In this document: one piece after another, positions 1 to 4,244 of the stretch | How the letters are laid out: each line of letters opens with the position of its first letter | Numbering within the stretch: position 1 is the first letter of the stretch | Assembly: GCA_030604585.1 (NCBI GenBank) | Contig: JAUVVP010000002.1 | Span: forward strand, 1 to 16,031 | Source of the DNA: Planctomycetota bacterium | Lineage (GTDB): Bacteria; Planctomycetota; Brocadiia; SM23-32 | Length of the DNA: 16,031 nt | Direction of reading: 5' to 3' | Position numbers and translations under genes: made by a program | The notes under the pieces: model-generated | Seen by the model: the letters and a program-made list of their open reading frames with translations, nothing else | Told to the model about the DNA's origin: nothing | Databases searched by the model: none

Positions 1-2
1 GG

Positions 3-305
3 ATGGAGATCAACCTGGAGAAGAAGTTCTTCCACACCGACTTCAACGGCCCCCAGATCCCTGCGATCAAGCAGAAGTACGGCCGCGACGTCACGATCCC
101 CCGATACCACAGGGAGGGCGGCATGACGGTCGAGTCGAACCGGCAGGGCCTGACCGTTGCCGACCTGATGGAGGAGTTCGACCTGGAGCTGATCCCCGAC
201 TACATGGCGCGCCACGAGCGGGCGGAGGCCTTCACAAGGGCCGGCCGCAAGCCCGAGCCCCAGCCACCCAGGCGGGTGAAGGCCCAGTGGTCCACGGACT
301 TCTGA
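3..305 (+). CDS. Hypothetical protein, possibly truncated at its N-terminus by the window edge
   Basis: The reading frame gives about 100 residues from an ATG at base 3 to a TGA at 303-305. Only two bases precede the ATG, so no ribosome binding site can be judged, and this methionine may be internal to a longer protein. The product is soluble and charged, with no signal peptide or membrane segment. It has an acidic stretch near residues 55-65 and a proline- and arginine-rich tail (about residues 80-95). I do not recognise the family and assign no function. It is the only plus-strand gene before a run of minus-strand genes, and the palindromic island 423-610 lies downstream. The even, high-GC coding pattern supports a real gene. 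Confidence 0.6.
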   Translation: MEINLEKKFFHTDFNGPQIPAIKQKYGRDVTIPRYHREGGMTVESNRQGLTVADLMEEFDLELIPDYMARHERAEAFTRAGRKPEPQPPRRVKAQWSTDF

Positions 306-319
306 TCCCTCCGCACAGC

Positions 320-336
320 GCACCTCTGCCAGGTGC
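320..336 (+). terminator. Weak terminator-like hairpin after the first gene
   Basis: A perfect 6-bp inverted repeat, GCACCT and AGGTGC, encloses a 5-base loop 15 bases after the stop codon of the first gene. The T-tract is missing (only TCATTCG follows), so intrinsic termination here is tentative. Confidence 0.3.
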
Positions 337-422
337 TCATTCGACAATAGGGTCAAGGAGTATAGTTCCTGCCCGCTTCGCGCTGCAAAGGCCCGGCGCG
401 CAGCCGCCGCAGGGGCAGCAGG

Positions 423-610
423 ATGTAGCTCAGGCTCCACGCCGTACGGCGCGCTCGCCCGCCGTACGGCGGGAAAGTCCAGCCTGAGGAGCCGCCAAAG
501 GCGGCTTTCGCAGACAGGCTCGTGCTACGTAGCGAAGCTTCCAGCCTTCGCAGCCGAAGCTGCTTCGGCGGAGTAGGCACTTCGCAGAGCAGCAAGTGTC
601 TGCGCTACAT
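423..610. repeat. Palindrome-rich composite repeat island
   Basis: This fills most of the gene-free stretch 306-652. The ends are inverted: ATGTAGC (423-429) and GCTACAT (604-610). Inside are CTCAGGCT (429-436) with AGCCTGAG (481-488); two copies of the self-palindrome GCCGTACGGC (441-450, 461-470) exactly 20 bases apart; GCCGCC-AAA-GGCGGC (491-505); the palindrome GCTACGTAGC (524-533); GCGAAG (532-537) with CTTCGC (546-551); GCCGAAG-CTG-CTTCGGC (553-569); and CGCAGA (583-588) with TCTGCG (599-604). CGCAGACA (509-516) also matches TGTCTGCG (597-604) in inverted orientation. No convincing reading frame crosses it. It resembles REP-like or small non-autonomous palindromic elements of the kind dispersed in bacterial genomes. 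It lies between convergent genes and could act as a bidirectional terminator. Family membership is inference. The rest of the gap (337-422, 611-652) shows nothing clear. Confidence 0.65.
491..508 (+). terminator. GC-rich hairpin with short T-run inside the repeat island
   Basis: A 6-bp stem GCCGCC/GGCGGC with an AAA loop is followed by TTT on the plus strand. It could stop transcription from the first gene. The complementary hairpin on the minus strand lies 145 bases beyond the glycosylase stop. The short T-run makes this uncertain. Confidence 0.3.
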
Positions 611-652
611 GTGAGATTGCCGCGAATCATATTGGACAGCGAGGGTTCCGGT

Positions 653-1309
653 TCAGAAGAGGCCGGGGAGCGGCGGCGGGCCGTCGGTCAGGGCTGCTAT
701 GACCTTCTTGAGGTCTTCCCATGCCTTCTTCTTCTGACCGGGCGAGCGCAGCAGGTAGGCCGAGTGATAGGTGGGCAGCAGGGGGACGCCGCGGTAGGAG
801 TGCCACTTGCCCCGCAGGTCGCCCATTGAGCGGCTGGTGCCGAGCAGGGCGTTGGCGGCCGGGCGGCCGAGGGTGCAGATGACCTGCGGCCGGACCAGGT
901 CAATCTGCCGCTCCAGGTAGGGGAAGCAGGCCTCGACCTCGTCGGCGCGGGGCTCCCGGTTGTTGGGCGGCCGGCATTTGATGATGTTGATGATGTAGAC
1001 TTCATCCCGCTTTAGCCCCATCGCAAAGATCATCTTGTCCAGCAGCTTGCCGGCCGGCCCGACAAAGGCGAGTCCCTGAAGGTCCTCTTCCCGGCCGGGC
1101 GCTTCGCCGATGAACATGAGGGCGGCCCTGGGGTCACCCCGCGCGAAGACCGTCTGCTTCCGCTCCTGGTAGAGCCGGCAACGCCGGCAGGCCCTGACCT
1201 CCTCTTCCAGCTCCCGCAGTTCGGCCTCCGGCCCGGGCTTCTTGAACAGCACGTCCACGCCCATCATCTTCTCTAATTCCAGGCGCTTCTTCAGCCATGC
1301 GCTTCGCAT
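653..1309 (-). CDS. Family 4 uracil-DNA glycosylase (4Fe-4S)
   Basis: This 218-residue protein should remove uracil, mostly from cytosine deamination, to start base excision repair. It carries the family 4 hallmarks. The glycosylase motif GEAPG (residues 68-72) sits within FIGEAPGREED. Four cysteines that would hold the iron-sulfur cluster are spaced as in the family: C41-x2-C44, C112 and C128. The second active-site motif is YHSAYLLR (181-188). Most relatives have His-Pro in that motif; here the proline is serine. The N-terminus has about 35 extra residues before the first cysteine pair. On the minus strand GAGAGG stands six bases before the ATG and supports this start; the internal Met-Met at 15-16 is an alternative. 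It is the last gene of the minus-strand run, 114 bases after the TRL-like gene, and ends near the repeat island. Confidence 0.93.
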   Translation of the reverse strand: MRSAWLKKRLELEKMMGVDVLFKKPGPEAELRELEEEVRACRRCRLYQERKQTVFARGDPRAALMFIGEAPGREEDLQGLAFVGPAGKLLDKMIFAMGLKRDEVYIINIIKCRPPNNREPRADEVEACFPYLERQIDLVRPQVICTLGRPAANALLGTSRSMGDLRGKWHSYRGVPLLPTYHSAYLLRSPGQKKKAWEDLKKVIAALTDGPPPLPGLF

Positions 1310-1374
1310 GCTTGCCTCTCGCGTGCAGAACCTGAACCGTCGCCTTCGGCAGGCACACGGCGTACCGCGGACGG

Positions 1375-1394
1375 CCAGACCGCCTGCCGTCTGG
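1375..1394 (-). other. Hairpin between the TRL-like and glycosylase genes
   Basis: A 6-bp inverted repeat CCAGAC/GTCTGG has an 8-base loop in the 114-base gap. No T-run follows on the minus strand, so it is more likely a leader or spacer structure than a clear terminator. Confidence 0.25.
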
Positions 1395-1423
1395 TTCGCC
1401 CTTCTGCCGCCGCCGCGACTCCA

Positions 1424-1780
1424 CTACTCCCCGTGCACTCTTACGGTGAACTCGCCGAAGATCCCCAACACCTCCAGTATCTCGTAATCGGCGTAGTGCA
1501 CTGTTTTGATGCCGGCCTCTCTGGCGGCCTTCTCAATCGAGGCATCGTCCCATGCCAGTCCCTGGCCGGTCACCAGGATGTCGCGCACGTAGAGCGTTGA
1601 CGCGGTCCCCGTCTTACCCCCGGTCGGCACTCCCGCTATCTCGGCGGTCAACGGGGCACGGTAGTGCGTGTAGAGCAGCCCCCGCGGGGGCTGTACCGGC
1701 GCGCTCCAGTTGACGCTGGCGCATCCGCTGGAGAAAGCCACGGCCATGGCGGCCAGGATCAGGGGCCTTGTCGCTTTCAT
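1424..1780 (-). CDS. TRL-like family lipoprotein, second of a tandem pair
   Basis: The 118-residue product starts with a lipoprotein signal: basic Lys-Ala-Thr-Arg, a hydrophobic core, and FSSGC with the lipidated cysteine at 20. The mature part matches the TRL family of small lipoproteins: a GLLYTHYRAPLTAEI segment, then a G-x-KTGTAS turn, a D-A-SIEKAAREAGI helix, and a closing segment with ADYEILEVLGIFGEF. The family's biochemical role is unknown. The frame is open further upstream, but I chose the ATG at 1778-1780 because AGAGGT lies just before it and the signal peptide begins there. The gene follows its paralogue by 43 bases and is very probably co-transcribed with it. The lipobox has Ser rather than Leu at -3, with Phe at -4, which is unusual. 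Confidence 0.82.
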   Translation of the reverse strand: MKATRPLILAAMAVAFSSGCASVNWSAPVQPPRGLLYTHYRAPLTAEIAGVPTGGKTGTASTLYVRDILVTGQGLAWDDASIEKAAREAGIKTVHYADYEILEVLGIFGEFTVRVHGE

Positions 1781-1823
1781 TCTCGACCTCTCTGTCGGAG
1801 CCTCACGCCCGGCAACCTGACCC

Positions 1824-2156
1824 CTATCGGCCGTACGCCACGACCGTGAACCTCTGGTAGACACCGAGGACATTCAGATAGGAGTAGTCGCAGTACTCGA
1901 TGGTGTTCAATCCGCCCTCATGGGCCGCCGCCTCGAGGCTGCAATCTCCGGTGGCCACCAGGCCCAGGACGCTCGACGTAGACGCCTCCCCGCTCTTCAG
2001 CTCCGCGGCCTGGCCGCTGAACTCTGTCGTGAGGGGCGCCTTGAAGGCGGAGTACAGCAGACCTACCGGAGGCACCACCGGCGCCCTGTAGGTGGCACAA
2101 CCTGCCGACAACGCCAGGACCGTGCACAACGCCGCAACCCCTGCCAATCTGCGCAT
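1824..2156 (-). CDS. TRL-like family lipoprotein, first of a tandem pair
   Basis: The 110-residue product has a lipoprotein signal ending LALSAGC, with the cysteine at 20. The mature sequence is a compact TRL-family domain: GLLYSAFKAPLTTEF, then GEASTSSVLGLVATGDCSL, a helix EAAAHEGGL, and a closing segment YSYLNVLGVYQRFTVVAYGR. The pattern GLLY-x3-(K/R)APLT-x-E, the G-x-AST turn and the final VLG(V/I)-x3-FTV strand recur in the next gene, so the two are paralogues. The LGLVATGD stretch is closer to the family consensus than the matching part of the second copy. The start at 2154-2156 has AAGGAGG upstream; a longer upstream frame lacks such support. A strong promoter-like pair at 2263-2291 should drive both genes. 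The molecular function of TRL proteins is not known. Confidence 0.83.
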   Translation of the reverse strand: MRRLAGVAALCTVLALSAGCATYRAPVVPPVGLLYSAFKAPLTTEFSGQAAELKSGEASTSSVLGLVATGDCSLEAAAHEGGLNTIEYCDYSYLNVLGVYQRFTVVAYGR

Positions 2157-2210
2157 CTGCTCCCTCCTTCGGCGGGCAAATGTGACCGGACTGTTGCGCG
2201 CCAATCCCGA

Positions 2211-2243
2211 GAACGCCCTGCCCGCTCAGGTGTCCGGGCGTTC
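2211..2243 (-). promoter_or_regulatory. Hairpin in the leader of the TRL-like operon
   Basis: An 8-bp perfect inverted repeat, GAACGCCC (2211-2218) and GGGCGTTC (2236-2243), encloses 17 bases. It lies between the proposed promoter and the first TRL-like gene, so it would form in the 5' untranslated RNA. It could stabilise the message or modulate expression; which is unknown. Confidence 0.4.
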
Positions 2244-2262
2244 GCCGGGGGCCTTCGGCTGC

Positions 2263-2291
2263 CTTCTAACGGGATCGGTTCGGGATGTCAA
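2263..2291 (-). promoter_or_regulatory. Sigma70-type promoter for the TRL-like pair
   Basis: On the minus strand there is a perfect -35 TTGACA (2291 to 2286), a spacer of exactly 17 bases, and a -10 TAGAAG (2268 to 2263) that matches four of six consensus positions. Transcription would start near 2256, leaving a leader of about 100 bases before the lipoprotein start at 2156. It sits just downstream of the glycosyltransferase stop codon, so the pair is probably transcribed independently. Confidence 0.6.
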
Positions 2292-2319
2292 GCAAATGAC
2301 TCCCTGATGCGAAGGCTGC

Positions 2320-3318
2320 TCAGACCCCGGGCCGACCCGGCCGCAGCCGGATCGATCTCTGGGGCAGCAGCGCGACCACGCCCTCTACCGAGGGCCAGAG
2401 GTCGTCGGGCCGTTCGCCGCCCGCTACGGTCACCTGCGGGCCGCGGGGGGCCCACACGGCGGGGTCCGTCGGGCCGAAGATGGCGAGGGTCGGCGCGCCC
2501 AGCGCAGCGGCCAGGTGAGAGATGCCGCTGTCGTTCCCGATGTATAGTCGGCAGCGCGCCAGCAGTGCCGCCACCTGGGGCACGCCCAGGCCGCTGGCCC
2601 TGACCAGCGGCGCGCCGGGGGGCACGAGCTCCTCGACCCGCCGGCATGCCTCCCGGTCCGCCGGCCCCTCCAGGAGCAGGGCGGGGCCGTCGAGGCGCTG
2701 GATCAGGCGGGCGAAGCGCTGCGCCGGCCAGCACTTGCGTTCTCCGCCGCCGCCGGGATGGACGGCAACGGGCCGGGCGGGCGCAGCGAAGTGGCGCGCC
2801 AGCCAGCCGTCCGCCCACTGCTGCAACTCCTCGGGGACGTGAAGGGCCGGCGGCGGCAGCGCGTGCATCCCCGGCGCGTGGGCCACGGCCCGCGCGAAGT
2901 GAAGGGCCGCGTGCGCGGCGCCGTCGGGCTGCACGGGCCACTCGATGACGGGGCCCGGGCACGCGCGGCGGGCGTTGCGGACCAGGTTCTCATCCGGGCA
3001 GGCGGCGTAGATGACCACGGCGTGCGCCTCCGAGAGCGCCCCGGTCGGGTCCTCCGAGCCCGGCGGCCCGAACAGCGGGGTCAAGAGAGGCGAGTCGAAG
3101 CGCAGCAGGCGCAGGGGAAAGGGCACCAGCGGCCTGAGCCGTTCCGCCCAGGCCGAGCCTATCAGCGTCAGGTCGGCCCGCGGCAGCGCCTCCAGGAGCA
3201 GTTGGAGGGCGGGCATCACCAGCAGCGTGTCGCCCAGTCCGCCCGCTCTGACGACCGTGATGCGCAGCGGTCCGGACGCAGGCAAGGAAGCCGCAATCTC
3301 GTCGCGCAGTCGGATCAT
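2320..3318 (-). CDS. Glycosyltransferase family 9 (heptosyltransferase-like)
   Basis: This 332-residue protein belongs to the ADP-heptose:LPS heptosyltransferase group, cytoplasmic or membrane-peripheral GT-B enzymes that add a sugar to a lipopolysaccharide core or similar glycan. The N-terminal acceptor-side motif RAGGLGDT (24-31) precedes a long helix. The linker carries AVHPGGGGERKCWPAQRFA (185-203). The nucleotide-sugar half has YIGNDSGISHLAAALGAP (259-276) and FGPTDPAVWAPRG (281-293), the most diagnostic stretch of the family. The length is normal. The donor and acceptor cannot be told from the sequence. The start has only a weak GGGG upstream, and a strong hairpin lies in the leader at 3353-3382. 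It is divergent from clpP. No LPS genes are adjacent, so it may be a stand-alone paralogue. Confidence 0.9.
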   Translation of the reverse strand: MIRLRDEIAASLPASGPLRITVVRAGGLGDTLLVMPALQLLLEALPRADLTLIGSAWAERLRPLVPFPLRLLRFDSPLLTPLFGPPGSEDPTGALSEAHAVVIYAACPDENLVRNARRACPGPVIEWPVQPDGAAHAALHFARAVAHAPGMHALPPPALHVPEELQQWADGWLARHFAAPARPVAVHPGGGGERKCWPAQRFARLIQRLDGPALLLEGPADREACRRVEELVPPGAPLVRASGLGVPQVAALLARCRLYIGNDSGISHLAAALGAPTLAIFGPTDPAVWAPRGPQVTVAGGERPDDLWPSVEGVVALLPQRSIRLRPGRPGV

Positions 3319-3352
3319 GGGACCCCGCAGCCCGAAGGATGCGGCACAGGGG

Positions 3353-3382
3353 CTCCGCCGGGGGCCTTCATGCCCCCCGGAG
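3353..3382 (-). other. Strong GC hairpin in the leader of the glycosyltransferase gene
   Basis: CTCCG (3353-3357) pairs with CGGAG (3378-3382), and GGGGGC (3360-3365) with GCCCCC (3372-3377). There is a 2-base bulge and a 6-base loop. It lies 35-65 bases before the glycosyltransferase start. It could be an RNA structure of that leader; no function is evident. Confidence 0.35.
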
Positions 3383-3402
3383 GCGGGCGCACTTCGGCCT
3401 AC

Positions 3403-3436
3403 TGCCCTCCTCTGAGAGCTTTTGAAAAGGAGGGCA
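3403..3436. promoter_or_regulatory. Inverted repeat overlapping the clpP promoter (candidate operator)
   Basis: Perfect 9-base arms TGCCCTCCT (3403-3411) and AGGAGGGCA (3428-3436) are separated by 16 bases. The arms lie on either side of the -35 box TTGAAA (3422-3427), and the right arm fills the first half of the spacer. The arms are about 25 bases apart centre to centre, roughly two and a half helical turns. A dimeric regulator bound here would block or direct polymerase. The arms do not match the CIRCE element. That it binds a protein is inference. Confidence 0.45.
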
Positions 3437-3450
3437 CATTAGGCTAAGAT
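3422..3450 (+). promoter_or_regulatory. Sigma70-type promoter for clpP
   Basis: A -35 TTGAAA (3422-3427), a 17-base spacer, and a -10 TAAGAT (3445-3450) fit the housekeeping consensus well. Transcription would start near 3457, about 40 bases before the clpP ATG. The spacer contains the small palindrome TTAGGCTAA (3439-3447). Confidence 0.6.
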
Positions 3451-3497
3451 GTAGGTTCGTTGCTTGCACGAAGGCGTAACTCTTGCTCGGGTGACCT

Positions 3498-4112
3498 ATG
3501 AACGAGATGATAACCGGATGGCAGGTCCGCGGCCAGGAAGAACTCGAAGAGGAGGACGAGCGTCCTCGCAAGCATCTGGCGGAGCGGCTGCTGGAGTCGC
3601 GCATCATCCTGCTGACCGAGCCGGTCTCGCCGGAGCTGGCCGAGGACATCGTGGCCAAGCTGCTCGTGTTGGAGGGCGAGGACAGCAAGGCGCCCATAGA
3701 CCTCTACCTCAACTCGCCGGGAGGCAGTGTGGACTCCGGATTCGCCATCTACGACATGGCGAGGTTCATCTCGGCCCCGGTGCGCTGCATCTGCACCGGC
3801 CTGACGGCCAGCGCAGCCGTCATCGTCCTTATGGCCGCGCCGAAGAAGAGCCGGCTAAGCCTGCCCAACTCGCGCTTCCTCATCCACCAGCCCTCCGGCG
3901 GCGTGCACGGTTCCACCGCCGACATCGAGATCGAGGCGACTCAGATACTGAAGATCCGCGAGAGGATCAACGTCCTGATCTCCGAGGAGACCGGCCAGCC
4001 GTTCGAGAAGGTCGAGCTGGACACCCGCCGCAACTACTGGATGGACGCCCGGGAGGCCCTGAAGTACGGCCTGATCAGCAAGATCGTCAATTCCCGGAAA
4101 GAACTGAAGTAG
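3498..4112 (+). CDS. clpP: ClpP-type serine peptidase with a Ser-His-Asn triad
   Basis: The 204-residue protein has the full ClpP fold pattern and should form the barrel-shaped proteolytic core that degrades proteins fed by a Clp ATPase in the cytoplasm. Family landmarks are the LNSPGGSV oxyanion segment (71-78), the nucleophile in GLTAS (Ser105), the histidine in FLIHQPSGG (His130), and the closing EALKYGLI segment. The spacings Ser to His (25) and His to third residue (49) equal those of E. coli ClpP, but the third triad position is Asn179 in TRRNYWM, where ClpP normally has Asp. An Asp-to-Asn triad is known from Listeria ClpP1, a paralogue that works with a second ClpP. No clpX, clpA or tig gene is next to it, again as for a secondary ClpP. 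The ATG at 3498 has only a weak GGTGA upstream; Met4 is an alternative start. Confidence 0.92.
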   Translation: MNEMITGWQVRGQEELEEEDERPRKHLAERLLESRIILLTEPVSPELAEDIVAKLLVLEGEDSKAPIDLYLNSPGGSVDSGFAIYDMARFISAPVRCICTGLTASAAVIVLMAAPKKSRLSLPNSRFLIHQPSGGVHGSTADIEIEATQILKIRERINVLISEETGQPFEKVELDTRRNYWMDAREALKYGLISKIVNSRKELK

Positions 4113-4127
4113 GGGCGGCGGCTGAGA

Positions 4128-4136
4128 TGCTATAAT
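4128..4136 (+). promoter_or_regulatory. Extended -10 promoter upstream of the secretin gene
   Basis: TGCTATAAT is a perfect extended -10 element (TG, one base, TATAAT at 4131-4136), 15 bases after the clpP stop. No good -35 box lies 16-18 bases upstream, which extended -10 promoters can lack. Transcription would start near 4143, giving a leader of about 100 bases. Confidence 0.5.
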
Positions 4137-4141
4137 GGTGT

Positions 4142-4191
4142 GCGCTCAATACCTGTGAAGCCGCCTTGCAGGCGGTGCGGCACAGGTACGC
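4142..4191 (+). promoter_or_regulatory. Structured RNA leader before the secretin gene
   Basis: TACCTGTG (4150-4157) pairs perfectly with CACAGGTA (4181-4188). Inside it CCGCC (4161-4165) pairs with GGCGG (4171-4175) around a TTGCA loop, and an outer GCG (4142-4144) can pair with CGC (4189-4191). The stem begins at the predicted transcription start and ends about 40 bases before the ribosome binding site AGGAGGGG (4228-4235). It does not match a riboswitch I recognise. It may be a regulatory or mRNA-stabilising leader. Confidence 0.45.
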
Positions 4192-4244
4192 TTTCGCCAA
4201 CGGGTTACGTGCGGATACCGAACGCTCAGGAGGGGCAGCCGCGC

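Noticed and set aside
341..366. Possible promoter TCGACA ... TATAGT in the first gap
   Set aside because: The spacer is only 14 bases and no gene follows on that strand before the repeat island.
421..440. TGTAGCTCAGG resembling the D-arm of a tRNA
   Set aside because: No acceptor stem, anticodon arm or T-loop (GTTCRAnnC) follows at the right distance; the sequence belongs to the palindromic island.
4140..4244. N-terminal extension of the secretin from a GTG at 4140
   Set aside because: The GTG lies at the predicted transcription start, the stretch forms a stable RNA stem, and a good ribosome binding site and signal peptide begin at 4245.
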